Shown here: positions 1 to 6,151 of the stretch, piece after piece
Layout: the number at the start of each line of letters is the position of its first letter
Position numbering within the stretch: position 1 is the first letter of the stretch
From: HyVt-560 sp964577195
GTDB taxonomy: Bacteria > Pseudomonadota > Gammaproteobacteria > UWMA-0217
Direction of reading: 5' to 3'
DNA length: 8,733 nt
Assembly: GCA_964577195.1 (NCBI GenBank)
Contig: CAZNYF010000122.1
Coordinates: 1 to 8,733, forward strand
Translations under genes and position numbers: made by a program
The notes under the pieces: generated by a model
Database searches by the model: none
What the model saw: the letters and a program-made list of their open reading frames with translations, nothing else
What the model was told of the DNA's origin: nothing

Positions 1-19
1 CGTAACCACTAAAAATAAC

Positions 20-183
20 CTAGTACAGCAAACAGCAAGTTCGACCAATAATCTGGAGGTCTATATTCCCGATAGCTGCGTTAAACAAGCTTGGCGTAGC
101 CCACTATGCCTGCGCTTGTTTGCCTTGCTCTCGGAAATCTATACCAACATCTTATTGATCGAACTTACCGCTTGCTGTACTAG
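20..183. repeat. 164-bp imperfect palindrome, MITE-like element
   Basis: The left and right halves are reverse complements around a centre at 101/102. The ends are a perfect 12-bp inverted repeat, CTAGTACAGCAA at 20-31 and TTGCTGTACTAG at 172-183. Further paired blocks follow inward in strict register: 37-44 with 159-166, 46-51 with 152-157, and 69-72 with 131-134. The core hairpin pairs AAACAAGC (83-90) with GCTTGTTT (114-121) and GGCGTAG (93-99) with CTATGCC (104-110) around a CCCA loop. By hand count about 60 Watson-Crick pairs form. There is no credible ORF inside. CTAG stands at both outer edges, and because it is itself a palindrome it could be a target duplication or part of the ends. 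A non-autonomous transposable element is the likeliest reading. A large structured RNA or bidirectional transcription barrier is possible. The symmetry is seen directly; the mobile nature is inferred. Confidence 0.7.
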
Positions 184-237
184 TGCACTGACCACATTAA
201 AAATGATGGATATTAAGGGAAGCGTAGATTTATCATC

Positions 238-312
238 TGTAGGAGCGGCGCCCCGCCGCGATAGACTTCTGCTTTCACCGAGCATTGTTCGTGGCGAGGC
301 GCCACTCCTACA
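238..312. repeat. REP doublet (REPIN), two inverted REP sequences
   Basis: Two REP-like units face each other. Unit 1 (239-262) starts GTAGGAG, then forms a perfect 6-bp stem GCGGCG (245-250) / CGCCGC (254-259) with a 3-nt loop. Unit 2 on the other strand (290-311) also starts GTAGGAG and has stem GTGGCG (291-296) / CGCCAC (300-305). The outer heads TGTAGGAG (238-245) and CTCCTACA (305-312) are exact reverse complements, so the whole unit can also fold as one long hairpin. The units differ by a compensatory C-G to T-A change in the stem. A conserved GTAGG-type head followed by a GC-rich palindrome is the hallmark of gammaproteobacterial REPs, which are mobilised in trans by RAYT (TnpA_REP) transposases. 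No RAYT gene is in the window. Confidence 0.85.
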
Positions 313-326
313 TGAAATTATTCAAT

Positions 327-344
327 AGTCAGATTTATCCGACT
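327..344 (-). terminator. weak hairpin after the thioredoxin lipoprotein gene
   Basis: Read on the minus strand, AGTC-G-GA pairs with TC-T-GACT around a TAAA loop, with one G-U pair, about 20 bases past the stop codon at 365. The following bases are AT-rich but not a clean U run. It may act as a weak terminator for the minus-strand gene. Placement is the main support. Confidence 0.3.
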
Positions 345-364
345 GATTAATATACACAATATAA

Positions 365-1507
365 CTATTTCCACAAATCCACATCTATCCCCTGCTCTCG
401 AAGGTGCTCCGCTCTGGCTGAGATATAGCGCTGGAAGCTGGATTCGTTTTTATAGCCTTGGCTGGCGACGTAATCAAAAATAGATTGCGTATGGAAAGAT
501 TTAAAAAAAGCTTCACTACGGATAATTTCATTACCCTCGGCATCAAATAAAACAATCGTCGGCGCATAATGAACATTTAATTGTTTTGCCCACTCTCTCG
601 CGGTAAGTTGTTTTCCGCTTGGCGTCGTAACGAGCTGATCAGACCACATATCGAGTTGAAAACTGTAAAACTTTTTTATAATTTCTTGTGTCGCTACATC
701 GCTCAAAGCATCTTCATGCAAGGTCGTACATAAGGGGCATTGGGTCTGTTCAAAAAAAACGGCAATGGGGCGATTCCCAACCTGTTGAAGATTAAAAGGT
801 GGTTGGCTAAAGTAATTTTCAGTGTGCAATTTTCGGGAAGTCGATTGCGGTGCTTCAGCAGCAGAAAACTCTCGAAACGAGGTCGTTTTTTCATGCTTCC
901 CGGCAACATAGTCCAGCGCTTTTTTGAAACGATCAGGGGGTAAATAACCATTCAGGCGCAATGCCAGCTGACCTTGTTCATTAAAAAATAAAAGTGTGGG
1001 CGTAAATTGTACTTTCATCGCTTTAGCAAACTCTTTTTCTGTCAGACTCTCCCCCTCAATTGGCACAACCTCCCGGTCGCCCCACATATTTAAAGAAATT
1101 ACTTCAAACTGTTGTTTAAGCTGATCTTCAATATCTTTTTGAGATAGATTCTTTTCAACCAGCTCGCTGCAATAAGGACAGTTCTCCTGATGAAATAACA
1201 CCATCACTCTTTTATTGTCTTCAGCGGCTTCTGCTATATCCTCTTGGAAATCTAAAAAGCTGTCTTTAAACCAGCCAGGATACTGAGTATCTTTTGCGCC
1301 AAGATACAAGCCCTTTGGTTTTTTGTTCTCTCGTTTTTCAACTGCTGTCTTTTCAAGTTCTAACTTTTCAGCTTGTGAATCATTCTCTGCTTCCTCACTG
1401 ATTTTGGCATTCTCCACGGTATCAGAACCCGAGTTATTGCAACCAGCTAACAGGCCAATAAAGGTAACTACGCACATCACTTGAATAAATTTAGAAGGCA
1501 TACTCAT
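365..1507 (-). CDS. Lipoprotein with two tandem thioredoxin-like (SoxW-type) domains
   Basis: This 380-residue protein is a predicted envelope thiol-redox lipoprotein; its substrate is unknown. Residues 1-23 are a lipoprotein signal ending in lipobox LAGC, with the lipidated Cys at 23 and Asn at +2, which favours the outer membrane. A charged linker (about 25-65) leads to two copies of the same fold. Copy 1 has CPYC at 110-113, a DMW-like segment (LNMWGD, 139-144), and a TPT cis-proline at 169-171. Copy 2 has CPLC at 257-260, LDMWSD at 285-290 and APT at 315-317. Both keep an L-T-(E/R)-(E/K) segment between the CxxC and the cis-Pro. The start is supported by GGAG on the minus strand at 1515-1518, 7 nt before the ATG. 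Such domains resemble SoxW and periplasmic thioredoxins that reduce or isomerise disulfides. No sox genes are visible nearby. The fold assignment is confident; the specific role is not. Confidence 0.8.
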   Translation of the reverse strand: MSMPSKFIQVMCVVTFIGLLAGCNNSGSDTVENAKISEEAENDSQAEKLELEKTAVEKRENKKPKGLYLGAKDTQYPGWFKDSFLDFQEDIAEAAEDNKRVMVLFHQENCPYCSELVEKNLSQKDIEDQLKQQFEVISLNMWGDREVVPIEGESLTEKEFAKAMKVQFTPTLLFFNEQGQLALRLNGYLPPDRFKKALDYVAGKHEKTTSFREFSAAEAPQSTSRKLHTENYFSQPPFNLQQVGNRPIAVFFEQTQCPLCTTLHEDALSDVATQEIIKKFYSFQLDMWSDQLVTTPSGKQLTAREWAKQLNVHYAPTIVLFDAEGNEIIRSEAFFKSFHTQSIFDYVASQGYKNESSFQRYISARAEHLREQGIDVDLWK

Positions 1508-1534
1508 GATCGGACTCCAGTACTACTTATTTAA

Positions 1535-1561
1535 AGTATAGACGATTCCCCACTAATGCAA
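1535..1561 (-). promoter_or_regulatory. candidate promoter for the thioredoxin lipoprotein gene
   Basis: On the minus strand the 45-base space after ycgL contains TATACT (1535-1540), a 5-of-6 match to the -10 consensus. TTGCAT (1556-1561) lies 15 bp upstream as a poor -35, overlapping the end of ycgL. The spacing is short, so the gene may instead be read through from ycgL. Confidence 0.25.
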
Positions 1562-1852
1562 TTGGGAAGAACTACTAGGCTGCTTAAGTTTTTCATTGTC
1601 CCACCAGGCTAACTTCTCCGTGTCCCCAGGCGACATTTGAAGATGAAACCCCTGTTCTTTTAAATTACTCATCACGGTGGTTACGTTTTCTCGAGCCAAC
1701 GTCCTTTCAGGCGTCAGCGTTAAATCCATAACAAACTCAACCTCACCCAAGTGCGCCATCAATCCATCAGGCAAATCAGAAAATGCGTCTTTTTCTGCAA
1801 GATATAAGTACAGCTCCTGTTTCTTGCTACAACGATAAATCGTACAGTTCAT
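1553..1852 (-). CDS. ycgL: YcgL domain-containing protein
   Basis: This 99-residue protein belongs to the small YcgL family, which is largely restricted to Gammaproteobacteria and has no firmly established biochemical function. The recognisable family pattern is an N-terminal CTIYRCSKKQELYLYL strand segment (residues 3-18), followed by a DAFSDLP-x-x-L-M segment (about 22-32). Later come a DLTLTPERTLA region (43-53) and, near residues 64-74, LKEQGFHLQMS. These match the order and spacing I know from E. coli YcgL, which is slightly longer. The C-terminus is a serine-rich tail (SSSSQLH). It reads toward the thioredoxin lipoprotein gene, 45 bases away, and may share its transcript. A purine-rich GGAAA lies about 6 nt upstream of the ATG as a weak ribosome-binding site. 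In some gammaproteobacteria ycgL sits beside rnd (RNase D), but rnd is not here. Confidence 0.88.
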   Translation of the reverse strand: MNCTIYRCSKKQELYLYLAEKDAFSDLPDGLMAHLGEVEFVMDLTLTPERTLARENVTTVMSNLKEQGFHLQMSPGDTEKLAWWDNEKLKQPSSSSQLH

Positions 1853-1882
1853 GGGTGTTTCCAGCGTCTAAATAAGCGGTAA

Positions 1883-1891
1883 TGCTATGCT
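1883..1891 (+). promoter_or_regulatory. candidate extended -10 for the HIT gene
   Basis: TGCTATGCT has the TGn-TATNNT form of an extended -10 box, with no clear -35. If it is used, transcription would start near 1897, downstream of the in-frame ATG at 1887, which would favour the ATG at 1920 as the real start. The spacer from ycgL is so short that the two divergent promoters would overlap. Confidence 0.25.
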
Positions 1892-1919
1892 ACCCCAACT
1901 ATCACCATTCCACACGACA

Positions 1920-2285
1920 ATGACCCAACTCTACTCCAATAACTGGATTTATATCGAAGCAGAATCATCAGAAATACCCTGGTTAAAAATTTTTACACAT
2001 CAGCAAGCCAAGGAGATGACCGACTGTGATACCGAGACACAGCGAGAGATCTTCCGTGTGCTGCTAATTTTAGAAAAAGCTATGATTGAGTATTTCCAGC
2101 CGGAAAAAATTAATATTGCCTCGTTTGCCAACTACTTGCCCAAGGTGCACTGGCACATCATGGCAAGGTATAAAACTGACAGTTATTTTCCAGAACCCAT
2201 GTGGGGAAGAAAGCAGCGTGAAGCTGTACTCAACCATCCGTCAGTTAAAGATTTTTATCCTCGGTTACCCGCTTTGCTGGACTGA
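1920..2285 (+). CDS. HIT-family (histidine triad) nucleotide hydrolase-like protein
   Basis: This 121-residue single-domain protein resembles HIT-fold hydrolases or transferases that cleave nucleoside phosphoramidates or dinucleoside polyphosphates. The signature is at residues 75-82, K-V-H-W-H-I-M-A. The last two histidines of the H-x-H-x-H triad are present (H77, the nucleophile position, and H79), while the first is Lys. Upstream, KINIASFANYLP carries the conserved Asn (N71). Downstream, the YFPEPMWG segment (89-96) is typical of the small subgroup whose members share an EIPWLKIFT segment near residue 20. That subgroup usually starts close to the IYIE strand, which fits the ATG at 1920. 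An in-frame ATG at 1887 would add 11 residues, and neither start has a strong ribosome-binding site. It diverges from ycgL and converges on the downstream gene with only 13 bases between stop codons. The natural substrate is unknown. Confidence 0.82.
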   Translation: MTQLYSNNWIYIEAESSEIPWLKIFTHQQAKEMTDCDTETQREIFRVLLILEKAMIEYFQPEKINIASFANYLPKVHWHIMARYKTDSYFPEPMWGRKQREAVLNHPSVKDFYPRLPALLD

Positions 2286-2298
2286 AACCCAATCAATT

Positions 2299-3252
2299 TT
2301 AAACAGACTGCCGACGTGAGATGCTCTTGATTAAGTGCATTAACAAGAGCCCTGCAAAAAACAAAGTTACCCCCCAGATAGCCGACTTCACCCAAAGCTC
2401 CCGGTGGTGCCGGCTCAGCATTTCAGAACTTGTTAGATCAATCAATCGCCAGTCGGTACCCTCAATATCCGAAAATGTCTGCAAACGCCGGAGTTCCTCG
2501 TTGCTCAGTCTAATTGGGCGTTTAAGCCTGTCTCTGGATCCTGTAGCGGTCACTTCAATCAAAGAGGTATCACCCTTGCGAACCAACATTAGCTGATGCC
2601 CTGTGTGTTGCTGATCTTTCAGGATAGTCGCAAGTTCTGTGGCATGAAAACTGAGAAAGAAAATATTATTGGTTGCCGGATCAAGTGGCCATGCCGCCAT
2701 TAAATCATAGTGATAACTGCTTAGATTAGGATGAATTGAAACCGGGTTACGCGCCTTGTATTTTGTGCGTTTGACCTCATCCGTAAAGAGATCAATTTCA
2801 TGACGGCAGACTGGGCCCACTTTAAAACCAAAATCCAGCCACAAAGGCGCGCCAGTTTCAGAGACCATCATAAAGGATGAAGAATTTGGAAATTGCGCCA
2901 GTACTCGTTTTTCCAGCGTTGCATACGCTTTGGCGTCTTGGGGATTGCGCCGCAGCTGACGGAGTAGGCTCTGCTGTTGAATCACAAACTGCTGTACACT
3001 TTCTCGTTGCTGCACGATATGGTCGGAGAGTTGCTGTGAAGTTTGTGTCAGCAGTGTTTTTTGTAGCTCAAACTGAGTCGCCTGAAACTGTTTTTGCTGC
3101 TGTTTGGTAACAACAATCAGAACCAATGTAATCAGCAACGCCATAAACCCAAATAACAACACCGTCCCGATATGCGTGCGCATAGAGTCTTTTCTTAACC
3201 TTGATTTTCGCATCTCGGCAAAAGGTGCAGCAACTTTGTTTTCGTGAATCAT
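2299..3252 (-). CDS. Two-TM membrane protein with periplasmic sensor-like domain, no output domain
   Basis: I do not recognise the family; the protein is about 317 residues from the ATG chosen here. It has a basic N-terminus (MRKSRLRKDSMR, about 14-25) and TM1 at about 29-49. A long Gln-rich helical stretch (about 51-100) looks like a periplasmic coiled coil. A mixed region of about 115-285 contains HPNLSSYHYDLMAAW (174-188) and FFLSFHATELA (198-208). TM2 lies at about 292-308, followed by a tail of roughly ten residues ending in RRQSV. This layout is that of the sensing half of a diguanylate cyclase, chemoreceptor or histidine kinase, but the protein stops right after TM2 with no HAMP, GGDEF, kinase or signalling domain. 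A TTG at 3288 gives a longer form, and an ATG at 3213 begins the basic segment directly. No start has a good ribosome-binding site. Its stop faces the HIT gene. Confidence 0.7.
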   Translation of the reverse strand: MIHENKVAAPFAEMRKSRLRKDSMRTHIGTVLLFGFMALLITLVLIVVTKQQQKQFQATQFELQKTLLTQTSQQLSDHIVQQRESVQQFVIQQQSLLRQLRRNPQDAKAYATLEKRVLAQFPNSSSFMMVSETGAPLWLDFGFKVGPVCRHEIDLFTDEVKRTKYKARNPVSIHPNLSSYHYDLMAAWPLDPATNNIFFLSFHATELATILKDQQHTGHQLMLVRKGDTSLIEVTATGSRDRLKRPIRLSNEELRRLQTFSDIEGTDWRLIDLTSSEMLSRHHRELWVKSAIWGVTLFFAGLLLMHLIKSISRRQSV

Positions 3253-3321
3253 AAATATTCCAGAACAGTGGGTATGAGAATTCGCCAATTTTAGTCAGCG
3301 TAAATTTCCCGTTATGACTAC

Positions 3322-3371
3322 CTTCAACCAAGTTTGTTCCCGATTGAAGACAAAGTTATGAACCGCTTCAA
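3322..3371. promoter_or_regulatory. three CTTCAA/TTGAAG motifs at exact 22-bp steps
   Basis: CTTCAA (3322-3327), TTGAAG (3344-3349) and CTTCAA (3366-3371) alternate in orientation and begin exactly 22 bp apart, two helical turns. The two outer copies sit in a longer direct repeat beginning GTTATGA at 3311 and 3355, 44 bp apart. Such phasing on one DNA face is typical of cooperative regulator sites, but no regulator is identified. Chance in AT-rich DNA is possible. Confidence 0.3.
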
Positions 3372-3596
3372 ATAAATTCGTGGAAACATCACAGTTAAAC
3401 ACCCTAAACCATTGAATTAATAAAATTATTAACTACTTATATTCTATAAAACAGGCGCTTATTTTCACTGTTTAATGGTAGTCGGAGCGATTTTTCATTA
3501 GTTTTAGAGACGCCCTTAAGTCTTCCAGCTAAATATTTTCAGTTTAAAAAAACTGGCTTAGCGATTATCATGCCGCCAGACTGATTTCTCTCTTTT

Positions 3597-3601
3597 AAGG
3601 A
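3597..3601 (+). promoter_or_regulatory. Shine-Dalgarno site of ppiB
   Basis: AAGGA lies 7 nt before the ATG at 3609. It supports initiation of the long form with the lipoprotein signal. Confidence 0.75.
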
Positions 3602-3608
3602 TAAGCAA

Positions 3609-4187
3609 ATGAAATTCATACATAAACTAGCTTCAACCCTTCTTTTTTTAACTTTTATGACAGGATGTAACGCAATGACCGATTCCAACCCCAGCGTCAC
3701 TATTGAAACTAACCACGGCAATATCGTGCTGGAACTGTTCGCGGATAAAGCACCAAAAACCGTCGAAAATTTCCTCACCTATGTTAAGGATGGCCACTAT
3801 GATGGCGTCATTTTTCACCGCGTAATTCCTAACTTTATGATTCAGGGCGGCGGCATGAACGAAGATATGAGTGAAAAATCTTCTCGCGCTTCTATCGAGA
3901 ACGAAGCCAATAACGGTCTGAAAAATGATCTTGGCACAGTCGCAATGGCGCGTACCAATGACCCTCACTCTGCATCTGCGCAGTTCTTTATCAACACCAA
4001 GAACAATGACTTCCTCAATCACAGCGCACCCACCACACAAGGCTGGGGCTACTGCGTATTTGGCAAAGTCACTTCCGGCATGGACGTGGTTGAGAAAATC
4101 GACAAAGTCGCTACCGGCAACAAAAACGGCCACGGTGACGTCCCTGTTGAAGCGGTTATCATGACGAAAGTTACTGTTAACGAGTAA
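3609..4187 (+). CDS. ppiB: Peptidyl-prolyl cis-trans isomerase B (cyclophilin), with lipoprotein signal
   Basis: This 192-residue cyclophilin accelerates cis-trans isomerisation of X-Pro bonds during protein folding. The catalytic core is clear: FHRVIPNFMIQGG (69-81, with catalytic Arg71), the SASAQFFIN strand (121-129), and QGWGYCVFGKV (144-154). The domain matches E. coli PpiB closely in order and length from about residue 28 onward. Unlike cytosolic PpiB, it begins with a basic, hydrophobic segment ending FMTGC, a plausible lipobox with Cys20 and Asn at +2, predicting an outer-membrane lipoprotein facing the periplasm. An in-frame ATG at 3675 (Met23) has AGGA 9 nt upstream and would give a 170-residue cytosolic protein of ordinary PpiB size. 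The gene ends 3 bases before lpxH, suggesting translational coupling; ppiB-lpxH is also the E. coli order. The enzyme family is certain, the location less so. Confidence 0.93.
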   Translation: MKFIHKLASTLLFLTFMTGCNAMTDSNPSVTIETNHGNIVLELFADKAPKTVENFLTYVKDGHYDGVIFHRVIPNFMIQGGGMNEDMSEKSSRASIENEANNGLKNDLGTVAMARTNDPHSASAQFFINTKNNDFLNHSAPTTQGWGYCVFGKVTSGMDVVEKIDKVATGNKNGHGDVPVEAVIMTKVTVNE

Positions 4188-4190
4188 ACA

Positions 4191-4910
4191 ATGTCGAAAA
4201 CCCTGTTCATATCAGATCTGCATCTGGACGGGGAGCGCCCAGAGATCATCCGCCTGTTTGCTGACTTTCTAATAACGCAAGCACCACAGGCGGATGCACT
4301 CTATATTCTGGGTGATTTATTCGAATACTGGATTGGCGACGATCAATCCGTCTCCGGTCTGGAAATTATTATTGAGCGGTTGCGCACGCTCACATCCAGC
4401 ACACCTGTATTTTTCCAGCACGGCAATCGGGATTTTTTGATTGGTGAAGCCTTCGCCAAACAAACCGGTATTCGATTACTGCCTGAAGCTAAAGTGGTAG
4501 ACCTCTACGGACAACCGGCATTACTCATGCACGGTGATACCCTTTGCACCGATGATGTTGAATATCAGAAGCTTCGTGTGATGCTGCGCGACGACCAATG
4601 GCAAACCCGGTTTTTATCCCTGCCTCTGCAAGAACGTGTTCAACAGGCGATGGCGTTGCGAGAACAGAGCGTCAGCGAAACAGGTACAAAATCCGAAGAC
4701 ATCATGGATGTTAATCAGCAAAGCGTTGAAGCTGCCTTAAAACATTATCAAACCCATTTGCTCATTCACGGTCACACCCATCGCCCTGCTGAGCATGCGT
4801 TTCAGCTGGATAGGAAACCGGCAAAAAGGATTGTTCTTGGCGACTGGTACGAACATGGCAGCGTCCTCACCGTAACCCCTGATACACTTGAATTATCATC
4901 AATAAACTAA
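4191..4910 (+). CDS. lpxH: UDP-2,3-diacylglucosamine diphosphatase LpxH
   Basis: LpxH hydrolyses UDP-2,3-diacylglucosamine to lipid X and UMP, the fourth step of lipid A synthesis, at the inner face of the cytoplasmic membrane. The 239-residue length is typical. All metallophosphoesterase blocks are present: SDLHL (8-12, Asp9 and His11), GDLFEYWIGDD (41-51, Asp42), HGNRD (77-81, Asn79 and Arg80), HGD (114-116) and HGHTHRP (193-199). These residues bind the two-metal (Mn) centre and substrate. The start lies 3 bases after the ppiB stop with only a weak GAG ahead of it, so it probably depends on translation of ppiB. The hldE start follows 36 bases downstream in the same direction. Essential in most LPS-bearing bacteria that use LpxH rather than LpxI or LpxG. 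Confidence 0.97.
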   Translation: MSKTLFISDLHLDGERPEIIRLFADFLITQAPQADALYILGDLFEYWIGDDQSVSGLEIIIERLRTLTSSTPVFFQHGNRDFLIGEAFAKQTGIRLLPEAKVVDLYGQPALLMHGDTLCTDDVEYQKLRVMLRDDQWQTRFLSLPLQERVQQAMALREQSVSETGTKSEDIMDVNQQSVEAALKHYQTHLLIHGHTHRPAEHAFQLDRKPAKRIVLGDWYEHGSVLTVTPDTLELSSIN

Positions 4911-4946
4911 TGTCGCCTCCAGCTCCTGGAAACCGCAAGCAACACT

Positions 4947-6151
4947 ATGACCACACATATCCCTGACCTCTCCACCGCTCACATCCTCGTTGCTGGCGAT
5001 ATTATGCTGGATCGCTACTGGCACGGCCCTGCGCAGCGAATTTCCCCGGAGGCTCCGGTGCCTGTGGTGCAAGTTTCAGAAACCGAGAATCGCGCCGGTG
5101 GTGCTGGCAACGTCGCCCTCAATATTACCTCGCTGGGTGCCAAAGCCAGCCTGATCGCAGCCACTGGGGATGATGAAGAATCCAATGTGCTGCAAAACCT
5201 GCTCTCCGATCAAGGTATTGAAAGCCATTTCATCAAAGTGAAAAACTCCCGTACCATCACCAAGCTACGCGTCATCAGCCATCATCAACAACTGATTCGG
5301 CTGGATTTTGAAGATGGCTTTGGCGAGTATCAATCCAGCAGTATGACCGAGCGGTTCAAACAGCAGCTTGAGCAAGTCAACGCCGTGATTCTCTCTGACT
5401 ACGGCAAAGGCTCGCTGACAGATATTCAGTCACTGATTGCACTTTCCCGCCAGCACAACACCCCTGTACTGGTCGACCCGAAAGGCACTGATTTTGAGAA
5501 ATACCGCAACGCCACTCTGCTCACGCCCAACCTCAGCGAATTCGAAGCCGTTGTTGGAAAGTGCGCTGACGATGAAACCCTGGTAGAAAAAGGCACTGCG
5601 CTGCTGGAGAAACTCTCGATAGACGCATTGCTGATCACTCGTGGCGCGCAAGGCATGACCCTGCTGCAACGCGCTGCTGAAGCCTTCCACCTCGGCACCC
5701 AGGCAAGAGAAGTGTTTGACGTCACCGGCGCTGGCGATACCGTCATTGCCAGCCTCGCAACGGCACTGGCCGCCGGACAAGATCTACGCAGCGCCACTTC
5801 GCTCGCCAATCTCACAGCCGGGATCGTCGTCGGTAAGCTCGGCACAGCCACCGCCAGCATTGAAGAAGTCCACGCCGCCGCGCAAGTGCATCACCCCCTC
5901 AAACGCGGTGTCACCAGCGAACCGGAATTACTGGAAATTCTCGAACGTGCTCGCATCAATGGCGAACGCATTGTTATGACCAATGGCTGCTTCGACATCC
6001 TCCACCCTGGGCATGTCGCTTATCTCTCGCAAGCTCGTGAACTTGGCGACCGACTCATCATCGCCGTCAACGATGATGACTCCGTGAAACGGCTCAAAGG
6101 CGCTAACCGCCCCGTTAACACACTGATGCAACGCATGGCCGTACTCTCGGC
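4947..6151 (+). CDS. hldE: Bifunctional heptose-7-phosphate kinase / heptose-1-phosphate adenylyltransferase (3' end lost in gap)
   Basis: HldE makes ADP-heptose for the LPS inner core in the cytoplasm. Its N-terminal domain phosphorylates D-glycero-D-manno-heptose 7-phosphate at O1, and its C-terminal domain adds AMP to heptose 1-phosphate. Visible are the PfkB-type kinase (about 1-315), with RAGGAGNVALN (49-59), DPKGTDFEKYR (177-187) and DVTGAGDT (258-265, catalytic base Asp264). The cytidylyltransferase-like domain starts near 335, with TNGCFDILHPGH (345-356) holding the HxGH motif. The reading frame is intact for 401 codons, and the partial codon GCN before the Ns encodes Ala, as expected in the conserved VL-x-A-L segment. 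By comparison with E. coli HldE (477 residues), about 75 C-terminal residues are missing. No strong Shine-Dalgarno precedes the ATG. Base composition looks more GC-rich than the left half of the window. Confidence 0.96.

Larger units (their letters stand above)
3253..3608. other. intergenic spacer between divergent sensor-like gene and ppiB
   Basis: This 356-base AT-rich spacer has no credible ORF. It contains the phased CTTCAA motifs listed separately. A possible but weak plus-strand promoter for ppiB is TTAATA (3417-3422) and TATTCT (3440-3445) with a 17-bp spacer; TATAAA at 3445-3450 is another candidate -10. A small perfect hairpin, CAGTTT-AAAA-AAACTG, lies at 3540-3555 in the would-be ppiB leader, without a terminator-like T tract on either strand. 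Confidence 0.6.

Noticed and set aside
116..328. 70-codon plus-strand open frame starting at TTG
   Set aside because: It crosses the right half of the long palindrome and the whole REPIN, has no ribosome-binding site and resembles no protein; its codons are explained by the repeats.
1..364. CRISPR array, tRNA or phage attachment site in the repeat-rich left end
   Set aside because: The repeats are inverted, not evenly spaced direct repeats; no cloverleaf or tRNA 3' end is visible and no integrase is present.
3253..3288. Longer sensor-like protein starting at TTG 3288
   Set aside because: There is no ribosome-binding site, the start codon is rare, and the extra 12 residues do not look like part of a signal or domain; ATG at 3252 or 3213 is more plausible.
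3540..3555. CAGTTT-AAAA-AAACTG hairpin as a terminator or riboswitch
   Set aside because: The stem is only 6 bp and AT-rich, no T run follows on either strand, and it lies upstream of a gene rather than after one; no known riboswitch fold is visible.
3648..4133. 161-codon minus-strand open frame
   Set aside because: It is wholly antisense to ppiB, whose catalytic motifs are unmistakable, and has no recognisable domain.
5426..5860. 144-codon minus-strand open frame
   Set aside because: It is antisense to the kinase domain of hldE in a GC-rich stretch; its low-complexity Ser/Ala/Val composition is typical of a shadow frame.
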